Source: Thermoplasmataceae archaeon | GTDB lineage: Archaea > Thermoplasmatota > Thermoplasmata > Thermoplasmatales > Thermoplasmataceae | Direction: 5' to 3' | Length of the DNA stretch: 64,000 nucleotides | Assembly (NCBI GenBank): GCA_038729425.1 | Contig: JAVYSB010000001.1 | Span: 207,927-271,926 of the forward strand | Part shown: piece by piece, positions 36,532-45,360 of the stretch | How positions within the stretch are numbered: the stretch's first letter is position 1 | Layout: each line of letters starts with the position of its first letter | Position numbers and translations under genes: made by a program | Notes under the pieces: model-generated | What the model was told of the DNA's origin: nothing | What the model saw: the letters and a program-made list of their open reading frames with translations, nothing else | Database searches by the model: none

Positions 36532-36807
36532 TTATCTGTACAACGACTGGCCCTTACTGTCCTCCACCTTCTTCTTTGATATAAGCTCCTTTGGCACCTT
36601 AAGCACCCGGATTATATTTGTTGCCTGAACCATATACAAAGGGAGCCCAGTGTTCAAGTCATTTCCGTTCCTCATTATTGCAACAATTTCCATCTTTATC
36701 TGTATAACCGATCCATCTTTCAGTTTGACTGTCATCCACTTTGGTTCATCTTCAGTCTCGAATTCTATAAGTTCCCCTTCACCTGGGAATGCTCCCGGAA
36801 TTGCCAT
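36532..36807 (-). CDS. Hypothetical protein, 91 aa
   Basis: Small protein with a beta-rich core (KWMTVKLKDGSVIQIKMEI) resembling an SH3-like or OB barrel, and a basic C-terminal tail. Not recognised. GTTTTAATTC about 25 nt upstream of the ATG suggests leaderless transcription. An upstream out-of-frame ATG at 36816 is ignored. Confidence 0.65.
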   Translation of the reverse strand: MAIPGAFPGEGELIEFETEDEPKWMTVKLKDGSVIQIKMEIVAIMRNGNDLNTGLPLYMVQATNIIRVLKVPKELISKKKVEDSKGQSLYR

Positions 36808-37161
36808 GTCCTAGCCATGCGTAATTCGAATTAAAACTTGCGATAACAGCGATGTGAGAAAAAAAAATTGAGTGGAGAAATTCAAGCGCTTAAAAATCAA
36901 AATTTCAGACTTCTGCTAGGATTGAATCAGCTAAACGTAAAGCGGAATATTATGCGTGACTTGATAAAAAAAAGTTTCTAAAAAATTGGGAATTGATCAA
37001 CATGTCAGATAAGAAGATATTATATCAATATACTAGTATAAAAAACATTGCTGTGTAGAAAAGTATTATATTGTACAAAAGTATGACATCACTGACACTT
37101 AATGAGCATATTTGACAACATTAAGGTGTACTGAGACAGAAACGTAGAGGAGGAAATAAAA
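36808..37161. promoter_or_regulatory. Divergent intergenic region with 12-bp palindrome
   Basis: No gene in 354 AT-rich bases. It holds the perfect palindrome TATACTAGTATA (37029-37040), about 120 nt before the permease start. Downstream are two copies of AAAAGTAT flanking a TATA-like TATTATATTG. It is a candidate operator for the divergent permease. Confidence 0.5.
37147..37154 (+). promoter_or_regulatory. Strong Shine-Dalgarno before the second APC permease
   Basis: GAGGAGGA ends 7 nt before the TTG at 37162. It is what decides that start, since no ATG exists near the N terminus of the conserved domain. Confidence 0.7.
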
Positions 37162-38562
37162 TTGGAAAATACGTTAAAAAAGGACGCAATTGGCTTAAAG
37201 GAAACCATGTTCCAGGGGATTGCCAGCGCGGCTCCAGCCGGAGCCGCTGTATCTACACTTACTGGCGCCGCAGCATTTGCGCTTGGGTCCCTACCGTTGA
37301 CAGCGTTCATCGGGTTTCTGGTGGTATTATTAAACGCGCTGGTAATAAACCGGATCTCCATGAAAGTGTCTGGAGCGGGTGGCTATTATGAATATGTGAA
37401 AGTTGGGTATGGTGGTAGGACTGCCCTGTTTGCTGGTTTATTCTATATTTTCTATCAGATCATGGCCCTGACTTTGCTTGCGCTAAGTGTTGCAGTATTT
37501 GTTCCGGCAGTGCTTTCGGCGGGTTTTGGAATCAACCTGCCCTCTTTGATATGGCTTCCTCTTCTTGTCGTGACTCTCCTATTCGGTTTCTTGGTATCTT
37601 ACGCTGGAATAAGGGGATCAACCAGATACACGATGATCATGGCCCTCCTAGAAATTATCATAATCTCGATTTTCGGAGTGTACATAGTATCGTCTCATCC
37701 TTCCATAAACTCATTCTCTGTGTTCACACCAAAATATGCTCTTGGAGGGTTTGATGGCGTTGGACTCGGTGTACTCCTTATGTACACAGCCTTCTCTGGG
37801 TTTGGAGCCTCGACGCCTCTCGGTGAGGAATCCAGGAGCCCCAGGAAAGCAATTGGAAAATCCGTTATTTTCACAGCAGTAATTCTTGGAGCGTTTTTCA
37901 TCTTTACCGCGTACTTTTTTACAGTTGCTTGGGGACCGGCAAACATGCTTGTATATTCCAATTCTCTGGTTCCGGGCATAACTATTATAGGGTCGGACAT
38001 TGGAACTTTTGCAGCGGTAATTGTCGCCGTATTATTCATAAACAGCTTGTTGACCGGCTCCGTTGTTCTCATCAATGGAACGTCAAGGGTAATGATGGCA
38101 ATGGGAAGAGACGGGATTTTGCCCACTAGAACTGCCACAGTGCATAGGCACAGGAGAACTCCTTACGTTGCAGCTGGTTTAATAACGTCCATCGCGCTTG
38201 TAATAGGAATTCTGGGTGTAATAATTCTTGGCGGATTCCCTGCATTTATAATGGCTGCCATTGCAGCAACCCTTGGCGTACTGTTTGTCCACGCTCTTAT
38301 TAACGTATCGCTGCCAAGTATAGAGAGAAAGTTTGACGGAAAGATAAGCAGTACAAGTATTGCTCTCTCGGCGATCACCGTGGTGATATTTGGCTTGATT
38401 TTCTACAGCACTTTCCTTTCAATAAGCCTCCCGGTGATTGTGGGCACAAGCATGTTCATTGCATGGATGATGTTCAATTTTGTTTATGTCCTTATCGCAA
38501 AGAAAAAATTGATTGGGATCAAATCAACAGAAACTGTTCAGCATATATCGGCTGATCCCTGA
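37162..38562 (+). CDS. APC-superfamily amino-acid permease (paralogue)
   Basis: 466 aa, about 12 membrane helices. SAAPAGAAVSTLTGAAAFAL and VSGAGGYYEYVKVG line up with the permease at 4073-5512, as does GEESRSPRKAIGKS. Probable amino-acid:proton symporter, substrate unknown. It starts with TTG behind a strong GAGGAGGA site. It is expressed from its own long upstream region. Confidence 0.88.
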   Translation: MENTLKKDAIGLKETMFQGIASAAPAGAAVSTLTGAAAFALGSLPLTAFIGFLVVLLNALVINRISMKVSGAGGYYEYVKVGYGGRTALFAGLFYIFYQIMALTLLALSVAVFVPAVLSAGFGINLPSLIWLPLLVVTLLFGFLVSYAGIRGSTRYTMIMALLEIIIISIFGVYIVSSHPSINSFSVFTPKYALGGFDGVGLGVLLMYTAFSGFGASTPLGEESRSPRKAIGKSVIFTAVILGAFFIFTAYFFTVAWGPANMLVYSNSLVPGITIIGSDIGTFAAVIVAVLFINSLLTGSVVLINGTSRVMMAMGRDGILPTRTATVHRHRRTPYVAAGLITSIALVIGILGVIILGGFPAFIMAAIAATLGVLFVHALINVSLPSIERKFDGKISSTSIALSAITVVIFGLIFYSTFLSISLPVIVGTSMFIAWMMFNFVYVLIAKKKLIGIKSTETVQHISADP

Positions 38563-38658
38563 TTTTTTTCTCGATCTATAAAAATATGTTTAAAACATTC
38601 TTTTCTTTTATTTATCGATTAACTGAATTCATATATCAGCGTTTGAAGGCTCTATTGT

Positions 38659-40320
38659 TCAGACTTCCGTAGGTTGTGCAGGGAATCTATCTAATATTCT
38701 TCTTACAGAATCCGGATCGAGGCCGGGGATTTCTGGTGTTTCTCTGCTCGCGTTTATAGCGATGCTGTCTTCATTGACTTCAAGATCGACAGAGGGGTTG
38801 ACACGGGTCGCCAGAGCCCAGAGCACTTGATCGGCGTCAGATACGTCTATATCCCTGCCCACAACGATGGTGATCCTACCGCGATTTCCCGGGCTGTGTG
38901 TAATCACGGCACTTCCGTATTTGCCTCTCATGATGAATTCACCGTCAACTAATTCAGAGGTGAATGAATTGTCTCTACTGTTCGTAATGAACAGGGCCTT
39001 GCCAACGTTGCCTTCAGGTTTGGCTGTGAAGTCTGAGCTAATCACAAACATATCGTCAAATACCGCTATGCACTGACTCGCTTTTTCCGAGGTATTGAGA
39101 AATCTTGCAATGGCAGAAGTAAAATCTAGATCACATTTCCCAAGGTTCACGAATATTACTTTCCCCCACAGAGGATCAGTGCTCATAATGCTGATACCGA
39201 GTTGCTTGGCAACATTTCTTGCAGGAGGTTCTACCCATGCGATCGACAAAAATCTCGCTCCAGAGTAAGGCCATTCTACCCCAAAGTCAGTTCCCTGCGG
39301 GATGATCCTTCGCAACTTGCCGTTTACTGCTGATGATCTGGGTAACGAAAAAGTATTGACGTGTTCAGTTGAATTGGAAGGCCGGATATCGTAATAAATT
39401 GGATTGTCGCGCATCATTATGGATTTAACCTCTGCAACATATCGTGTGGTGTCCTGTCCCATATAACCTGCATATTCAGCAAAGGGACCCTCGTCATATG
39501 TCTCCGCTGGAACGAATTTTGCTTCCATGACAATCTCTGTCTCCGTCGGTATAATTATGTCATTTTTCAGCCCCTTAGAGAGTTCCGCATCCATGAGTGC
39601 TGAGGCCTTTTCGTATTCATTGTCAATGAAGGAGGCCGCAAGAAGATAGTAAAGCGGATGACAGCCTATTAAGACAGTCAGCTCGGCCTCCATACCGTTT
39701 TGAGCCGCTATCCTCAGATGGTTCCACAGGTGTCCATGGCTCCCCGCGTCGAACGCATACCTGTTTCGTGAAATCGGTTGTATCCTGGTAAAACTTAGAT
39801 TGATCCTTTCAGGGTTATCGAATTCCCTGACTGCCACTATCCCCGACGTAATGTACTTTGACTTCCCGGTTCGAGATCCATCGGAAGGGTAATGAGAAGG
39901 AATCGGCAGTCTGAAGATGTCTACGGAATGACTGCTGAGTACATTTTTCATGAATGGCGCCGAACCAGACCTGAGAGATATCGCGTCGTGAACTTCAGAT
40001 TCCAGGATAGATGAAAATTTCCAGTTGAATTCTTCAATGTCAGTAGACCCTGTGGCGAACAGGACCCTATTCTCGCTTCCCAGGGCATTGGCAAGGAGAC
40101 GAAAGTTCTCATAGCCTTTGATATTCGAGAAAAGAAGCATTCTGTTCGACCTATTCCTGAGGACAGAATAGGTTGTGGTATCAAATTCAACGCTCATCTC
40201 ATCCTTTATTTCCAGTACATCATCTCTATACCTAGACCAATATTCTTCCATGAAGTTTCTTAATCCGGGTGTGCCGGCTATTTGTGTCCTATCCATGTCA
40301 GATGATCTATGCCAATGCAT
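38659..40320 (-). CDS. UbiD-family (prenylated-FMN) decarboxylase
   Basis: 553 aa. The UbiD core is visible: MLLFSNIKGYENFRLLANAL, FRLPIPSHYPSDGSR with KYITSGIVAVRE, FTRIQPISRNRYA, and the catalytic pair E277/E282 in DEGPFAEYAGYMG. UbiD enzymes need prenyl-FMN made by UbiX, which is not in the window. In some archaea a UbiD homologue acts in isoprenoid synthesis; here the substrate is unknown. It is single-gene and neighbours a tRNA. Confidence 0.88.
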   Translation of the reverse strand: MHWHRSSDMDRTQIAGTPGLRNFMEEYWSRYRDDVLEIKDEMSVEFDTTTYSVLRNRSNRMLLFSNIKGYENFRLLANALGSENRVLFATGSTDIEEFNWKFSSILESEVHDAISLRSGSAPFMKNVLSSHSVDIFRLPIPSHYPSDGSRTGKSKYITSGIVAVREFDNPERINLSFTRIQPISRNRYAFDAGSHGHLWNHLRIAAQNGMEAELTVLIGCHPLYYLLAASFIDNEYEKASALMDAELSKGLKNDIIIPTETEIVMEAKFVPAETYDEGPFAEYAGYMGQDTTRYVAEVKSIMMRDNPIYYDIRPSNSTEHVNTFSLPRSSAVNGKLRRIIPQGTDFGVEWPYSGARFLSIAWVEPPARNVAKQLGISIMSTDPLWGKVIFVNLGKCDLDFTSAIARFLNTSEKASQCIAVFDDMFVISSDFTAKPEGNVGKALFITNSRDNSFTSELVDGEFIMRGKYGSAVITHSPGNRGRITIVVGRDIDVSDADQVLWALATRVNPSVDLEVNEDSIAINASRETPEIPGLDPDSVRRILDRFPAQPTEV

Positions 40321-40457
40321 TACATATTCATAGCGATCAGGGTCAAAGGAATTTATTCAATACGCAGCGAAAATAAGCGCAGATTATTCTATTTAAATAC
40401 CATGAAATTTCATCTCCATCACTTTTAATATATTACCGAGTTATAAACCGATTAATT

Positions 40458-40542
40458 GCGAGGGTAGCTAAGCTTGGCTAAAAGTGCAGGACTTAAGATT
40501 CTGTCCCTTAGGGGTTCGTGGGTTCAAATCCCTCCCCTCGCA
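40458..40542 (+). tRNA. tRNA-Leu, anticodon UAA
   Basis: 85 nt, class II. The acceptor pairs GCGAGGG with CCCTCGC, and the discriminator is A; CCA is not encoded. The anticodon stem CAGGA/TTCTG closes the loop CTTAAGA, giving UAA. A long variable arm (CCCTTAGGGG) fits leucine. The T arm has the TTCAAAT loop but its stem GTGGG/CCCTC contains one U-U mismatch. No intron. A TATA-like element (TTATAAAC) is just upstream. Confidence 0.93.
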
Positions 40543-40573
40543 TAAACCACCAGATATGAAAAAATCCATAATC

Positions 40574-40906
40574 CTATAAGATTTTGTCTCCCGGGAGAGT
40601 TTTCTCTGGGACACTTGGGGTAAGCAGTATAACACCCTCTTCTGTCATTGCACCAAGGACTAGAACTTCAGACATGAAGTTTGCGACCTGCTTTGGCCTG
40701 AAATTTGTAACAGCCACTATTTTCATTCCGATAAGATCTGTAGCTTTATAATTCCTGATTTGGGCAGAAGATTTTTTGACCCCAAGTTCTCCAAAGTCTA
40801 TTGTCAGCTTATAAGCTGGTTTCTTGGCCTCTTGAAAATCCTGAACCTCAATTATAGTCCCAACCCTAATGTCAACCTTTGAAAAATCATCCAAACTAAT
40901 CGTCAT
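40574..40906 (-). CDS. csaA: CsaA-like tRNA-binding domain protein
   Basis: 110 aa OB-fold protein of the EMAP/MetRS-C family. FSKVDIRVGTIIEV, KKPAYKLTIDFGELG, KKSSAQIRNY and NFMSEVLVLGAM match CsaA, a dimeric chaperone/tRNA-binding protein. It could also serve as a stand-alone tRNA-binding factor for MetRS. It converges toward tRNA-Leu. Confidence 0.85.
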   Translation of the reverse strand: MTISLDDFSKVDIRVGTIIEVQDFQEAKKPAYKLTIDFGELGVKKSSAQIRNYKATDLIGMKIVAVTNFRPKQVANFMSEVLVLGAMTEEGVILLTPSVPEKTLPGDKIL

Positions 40907-41016
40907 TCCAACATCATATTTCTAACCGTATTAAAAAACGTAGTTCAGAATGCAGGTTTAAACCCATGCAATCATTTTTTGTACCCTTCTTACCTGATTC
41001 TGTAACTTGGGAGTGG

Positions 41017-41892
41017 TTATTTATCCGGGCCCTGTAGTCGTATCTTTGTTTCTGTTGAATTGCCATATTCCCCTTGTTGAACTTTGTGATACGCAGTAAA
41101 AAGTGGCTCAAACCACTGGTAGAATGCAATTCTCTTCATAAGCCCCGTATCATTCTTACCGATGGAGGAAACCAGTCTCCTTGTGTATAGTGGATGAAAA
41201 TCCATCCCCAGTGCAGCTATATCGAGCGCAATATCTCCAATTGATGTTTCTTCCCAGTCTATTACCCCATTTATGCAACTGTGCTTCGCGTTTATTACAA
41301 CATTCCCCCTGAAGAGGTCGCCGTGCGAGAGCACCATGTCGCTTTCTGTTAAATTTCCTAGTGAACTGTTTATCCGTTCATTGACCAAGTCGAAATAGTC
41401 ATCACCAATATATCTAGAAAGCGCGTCTCTGAAGGCCTTCGCGACACCCTCAACACGGTTCTTGATCCAGCTTTCTGGGGAATACACAGGAATACCCTCA
41501 TCTGGCAGTACCGAGGCGTTGTATCTTAAGAAGTACCTCAATACCCTAGTGGAGTCCTGTAACAACCCTATGCCAAGTACTTTTGCGCTGTTTAGCGGAA
41601 ACCCAGGAATATATCTGTAACCTGCAAAAAAATCGCCGTTTGTTGGCATCAATAAATACTCAGGCAACCGGAATGGAAAGCCTTTGAGCCCTGATATTAA
41701 AACAATTTCTTTCCTTAGCCTCTCCGACAGATCGTTTGTTCTGGGAAATCTGAATACGATGGAACCGTTCACCAGAGCCGCAACATAGTTCCATCCCGAA
41801 TCATCCAGTTTCAAGTCTCGTACCGGAATGTCTGGGAATGACTCACCTATTCTTCTCCGGATTCCCGACTCAGACAGATCACTTACTTCCAT
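41017..41892 (-). CDS. Aminoglycoside phosphotransferase (APH)-family small-molecule kinase
   Basis: 291 aa protein-kinase-like fold. The catalytic loop SHGDLFRGNVVI (Brenner motif, catalytic Asp) and metal-binding GVIDWEETSIGDIALDIA are clear. It phosphorylates a hydroxyl of an unknown metabolite such as a sugar or amino alcohol; antibiotic resistance is not implied. Monocistronic. Confidence 0.82.
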   Translation of the reverse strand: MEVSDLSESGIRRRIGESFPDIPVRDLKLDDSGWNYVAALVNGSIVFRFPRTNDLSERLRKEIVLISGLKGFPFRLPEYLLMPTNGDFFAGYRYIPGFPLNSAKVLGIGLLQDSTRVLRYFLRYNASVLPDEGIPVYSPESWIKNRVEGVAKAFRDALSRYIGDDYFDLVNERINSSLGNLTESDMVLSHGDLFRGNVVINAKHSCINGVIDWEETSIGDIALDIAALGMDFHPLYTRRLVSSIGKNDTGLMKRIAFYQWFEPLFTAYHKVQQGEYGNSTETKIRLQGPDK

Positions 41893-42113
41893 ATGGTGCT
41901 GTCACCATGCCAAAGTGAAAATAAATTATCTCTTCTAGCCTCAAAAGGGCAGCGAATTGGATCAGGACCAATCCGAGTTTCGGGTAATGTTGTCCTGAGA
42001 TAAAATAGAAAGGTCATGCCATGCAGGTTGGAACGATGCAAAGGATGTTAACTTCATTCCCAGCCGCGAGCCTAGAATCATGATTACACTGCTAAAGATG
42101 TGAAAGAGCCGGG

Positions 42114-42614
42114 TCAGTGCGTGACTCTTTCCCCTATGCTGTAAAATCTTCCACCATGAAAGACAAGAGGTTTCCTGGAATCATCGTAATAGCCAGCCAG
42201 AACCTCTCCCACAAATACAGCGTGATCCCCTGTTTTCAGTTCATCGACCACCCTGCATTCGAAGTTAGAGACTGCGCCGTCAATTAGGGGTGCTTCTATA
42301 TACCTCGAATCGAATGTAACAAATGCTGCTTTATCAAACTTATTACCGTTCCTGAGAGACATATTACCTGCAAGGTGGGCAAGTTCACCCTGCCGATCTG
42401 AACAGTAACTGAGTCCGAATTCACCTGAATCCCTGATCAGCTTGTAGGTTTCCCTTTCATACCCCACGAAAACTGCCATCAGAAATGGATCAAGTGAGAC
42501 TCTAAGTGACCATTCCGCAGACATAACATTTACTGTTGTACCAGATTTTGAGGTCACAAGGGCTACCGTGGAGGTGAAATATCGCTGAGATTTCTTGCTG
42601 TCAAGTATTCGCAT
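42114..42614 (-). CDS. Flavin reductase-like (FMN-binding split barrel) protein
   Basis: 166 aa. FTSTVALVTSK, the SAEWSLRVSLDPFLMAVFVG core, GLSYCSDRQGELAH and the C-terminal HGGRFYSIGE are those of flavin reductase-like domains that bind FMN and reduce it or a partner with NAD(P)H. The ATG at 42614 lies about 27 nt from a TATA-like ATATAAC; an in-frame GTG is two codons upstream. Leaderless. Confidence 0.85.
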   Translation of the reverse strand: MRILDSKKSQRYFTSTVALVTSKSGTTVNVMSAEWSLRVSLDPFLMAVFVGYERETYKLIRDSGEFGLSYCSDRQGELAHLAGNMSLRNGNKFDKAAFVTFDSRYIEAPLIDGAVSNFECRVVDELKTGDHAVFVGEVLAGYYDDSRKPLVFHGGRFYSIGERVTH

Positions 42615-42735
42615 TGTCACGTTATTCGGAGGTATTTGTTATATGTTTCACACGTTCCCTTCCTGAAGAATTGTTGATCTGAGAGTTGTTTCCAAACTCT
42701 TATATCCGGATTGCCATTGTTTGATTGATCCTAAC

Positions 42736-42990
42736 ATGGCGGAAGAAGTTGATATTCAGCTAAAAATAAACAAGAGCGTAATGGACGTTATTGAGGAAAT
42801 TGGAAAGAAGACTGGACAGAGTGCGGAAGAAGTTTTCTGGTCAGTCGCTGGGGGAAAAGATTACTTTCAGGGGCAGATCCTCAAGGAACGGGAAAGGCTT
42901 CAGAGAAGGATTTACAACGAAGAGATGAAGCAGAAGAAAAAGGAGATGAAGCTCATCAAAAAAGGACTTAAAGATAAAAAAACAGAGTAA
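42736..42990 (+). CDS. Hypothetical basic coiled-coil protein, 84 aa
   Basis: N-terminal half with a possible ribbon-helix-helix-like pattern (IQLKINKSVMDVIEEIGKKT), then a strongly charged Lys/Glu-rich helix. Function unknown. The ATG at 42736 is chosen over a TTG five codons earlier because TCTTATAT lies about 30 nt upstream. Confidence 0.6.
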   Translation: MAEEVDIQLKINKSVMDVIEEIGKKTGQSAEEVFWSVAGGKDYFQGQILKERERLQRRIYNEEMKQKKKEMKLIKKGLKDKKTE

Positions 42991-43068
42991 CCCATTCACA
43001 AATTGTGATGATCAACGTTGCAGACTCACATTTTTTTGGTGTTCAGCTATCTTTGGCTTGAATAAAAA

Positions 43069-43917
43069 CTATTGATCGGTCTTCTTCCTTCTGATTGAGG
43101 TTATTTCTGATATTATGCTGAGAGCGATTTCAGCCGGCGTAATGGATCCGATGTCGATACCCACTGGAGCGTGAAGTGACTCCATGAAAGATTCCGGTAC
43201 TCCCTTTTTTATCAGAATCTCTCTGTCTGCTTCTATTCTCTTACGGCTGGCAAGCATTCCTACGTACCTGGTCTTGTTGTGTGAAAGCATTTCCAGTGCT
43301 GGAATATCATTCGCACCCTTCGTAAGCATGACCACATAGTCACCCTCGCTGAACTTGAATTCGCTCAGGGGAGATTCTGCTGAATTCACAGATATATCCG
43401 GGTCGACCTCAATCATGGGATTCGGATCGACCACAACAACCTGCATATCTACCATTTTGCCGAGTCTTACGAGATTTTCCTCTATTTCATCCCTGCCACC
43501 CTGACCGATGATCACAAGTCTTTCCGAAGGGAAGAATGGTTCAAGGAAAATGTCCATAATTCCCCCACAGAATGTTTCGACGTGAATCTCATCGTCCTTG
43601 TTTATCATGACCCCTTTCAGTGCTTCCTCCGTGCTTTCCAGAAACACCTTTACAGTTCTAGCTTCTCCTGAAGACATCACCTGCTTCGCCTTTTCTATAA
43701 TAACAGAGTCAGGGCACGCTCCTCCAAGAGTGCCATATATTACCTTTCCATCGGAAGAGATCACCGTTCTGAATCCAGGCTTCCCAATAGATGATCCAGA
43801 TACTTTAACTACAGTTGCCACTACAAAACGTTGTCCCTTCCTCACAAGCTCTGATATGAATTCTGGATACTCCCAGTTTCTCAACGAATGAGAAGATTGG
43901 CTATTGATATAAAGCAT
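43069..43917 (-). CDS. xdhC: XdhC/CoxI-family molybdenum-hydroxylase maturation protein
   Basis: 282 aa. The N-terminal XdhC domain (VVATVVKVSGSSIGKPGFR, GTLGGACPDSVI, VETFCGGIMDIFLEP) is followed by a Rossmann domain (RLVIIGQGG, GMLASRKR). Members help insert the sulfurated Mo cofactor into xanthine/CO dehydrogenase-type enzymes. It is divergent from coxG and next to the coxMSL structural genes, which supports this role. Confidence 0.9.
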   Translation of the reverse strand: MLYINSQSSHSLRNWEYPEFISELVRKGQRFVVATVVKVSGSSIGKPGFRTVISSDGKVIYGTLGGACPDSVIIEKAKQVMSSGEARTVKVFLESTEEALKGVMINKDDEIHVETFCGGIMDIFLEPFFPSERLVIIGQGGRDEIEENLVRLGKMVDMQVVVVDPNPMIEVDPDISVNSAESPLSEFKFSEGDYVVMLTKGANDIPALEMLSHNKTRYVGMLASRKRIEADREILIKKGVPESFMESLHAPVGIDIGSITPAEIALSIISEITSIRRKKTDQ

Positions 43918-44118
43918 TTTCCAGATGAAAATTAAGGAATGCTTTTTCTTCTTTAGCAGGGTGCGAGGTAAGACCGCAGAACCTAAATGCTTTGCAAATC
44001 TTCATGATGAATGGAAGTCTCTTTATAGGATACCAACCAGGTTATTCCTGGTGACCTTGTTACAATACGAAATGTCTGTACAATTGGCAATATTAATGTC
44101 TGTTGAAAGCTTACTGAT

Positions 44119-44571
44119 ATGAGGCTAATGCAATTCAACGGTGAGTTTGAGGTGGCTGCCAGCAGGCATGACGTATACTGCTTCATATCTGATATTGATA
44201 AGATAACTAGTATAATACCGGATGTGATTTCATCGGAGAAGATAGATGAATCGTCAACAAGGTTGGTCGCAAAAGCTGGGGTTTCTTTTATAAAGGGGAA
44301 ATTCAATCTAACACTTGAGATAAAGGAGAAGCTGCAAAACGATTCTGTAAGAATTGTAGCTAGAGGATCGGGATCAGGCGGATCTGTAGATCTCAAGGCA
44401 GCGTATACCTTTGTTGACACTGATCGCGGAGCAACCGCCATCAGATGGGTGGTGGAAATGAACCTTGGTGGGGTGATGGCCAGCATGGGGGCCAGAGTGA
44501 TAAACGGTGCAGCGGAGAAGTATATCAAAACACTAACCGACTCATTCCAGAAAGCGTTTTCTCATGAATGA
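44119..44571 (+). CDS. coxG: CoxG-like SRPBCC protein
   Basis: 150 aa. It begins MQFNGEFEVAASRHDVYCFI and contains the SRPBCC lipid/hydrophobic-binding fold (GKFNLTLEIKEK, GSVDLKAAYTFVD) as in CO dehydrogenase subunit G. The role is accessory, thought to involve membrane recruitment of the Mo hydroxylase. Leaderless start: ATATTAATG about 25 nt upstream of ATG 44119. It overlaps mocA by 8 nt. Confidence 0.85.
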   Translation: MRLMQFNGEFEVAASRHDVYCFISDIDKITSIIPDVISSEKIDESSTRLVAKAGVSFIKGKFNLTLEIKEKLQNDSVRIVARGSGSGGSVDLKAAYTFVDTDRGATAIRWVVEMNLGGVMASMGARVINGAAEKYIKTLTDSFQKAFSHE

Positions 44572-45169
44572 AAACAGCGGTGTCTGTGCGGTTATTCTTG
44601 CTGCAGGACAATCCAGCAGATTCCCTGGAAACAAGTTGCTGTATAAGATCGCCGGAAAGCCTGTTCTGAGCCATATTATCGAATCTGTGATGGCATCGGC
44701 TGTGCAGGCTGCAGCCATTGTTGTTCCAGATAATGAAATATTTAAGTCATTGATCCCGGCGGGATTTCAGACATTAATAAACGAACTCCGCTCACGAGGT
44801 ATGAGCACATCAATAAGGGCAGGAATAGACTACTTCAAGAACACTGCAATGGCCGTAATGCTCGTTGCTGCAGACGAGCCCCTTGTTGGGTCGGATATCC
44901 TTGACGGCCTGATTGAACAATACCATACCAACCCACATTCCATTATCTGTTGTTCTGTGAGCGGAATACCTAGGAATCCAATGATATTCCCTGCAGAATT
45001 TTTCGAGGACCTTCTTAGACTGGAAGGTGACAACGGAGGAAAGAATGTTGCGATTACAAATATGGATAGATTAGTAAAACTGGAGGTTGCCTCTGACAGG
45101 CTGATTGATGTCGATTCCCCAGAAGACCTTAGAAAGATATCAGAGATCCTCGGAGAAAATAAGCAATAG
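44564..45169 (+). CDS. mocA: Molybdenum cofactor nucleotidyltransferase (MocA/MobA-like)
   Basis: 201 aa NTP-transferase fold. VILAAGQSSRFPGNKLLYKI is the nucleotide-binding signature, AADEPLV holds the metal-binding Asp, and SGIPRNPMIFP is typical of MocA. It probably makes the cytosine dinucleotide form of Moco used by aldehyde/CO dehydrogenase-type hydroxylases. Its location beside coxL favours MocA over MobA. Confidence 0.87.
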   Translation: MNENSGVCAVILAAGQSSRFPGNKLLYKIAGKPVLSHIIESVMASAVQAAAIVVPDNEIFKSLIPAGFQTLINELRSRGMSTSIRAGIDYFKNTAMAVMLVAADEPLVGSDILDGLIEQYHTNPHSIICCSVSGIPRNPMIFPAEFFEDLLRLEGDNGGKNVAITNMDRLVKLEVASDRLIDVDSPEDLRKISEILGENKQ

Positions 45170-45360
45170 GATTATCAGGGTATAAATAGCGGGCAGAGAT
45201 CAATAAAAATGGTACCATCAGTTTTATGCGCCGTCATAATCGTTTAAGGAATAGGAATAACAGTTCAAGGGCTTGGGCTGTCCATGTGGAGGGTGCCGAC
45301 TTCAGTCTGTTAAAACTTGAGACTTGCGTCTAAAAATAAAAATTGTCTACCATTTCTAGT

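Noticed and set aside
40402-40413. 12-bp palindrome ATGAAATTTCAT before tRNA-Leu
   Set aside because: AT-rich and isolated, with no related site or obvious target; may be chance.
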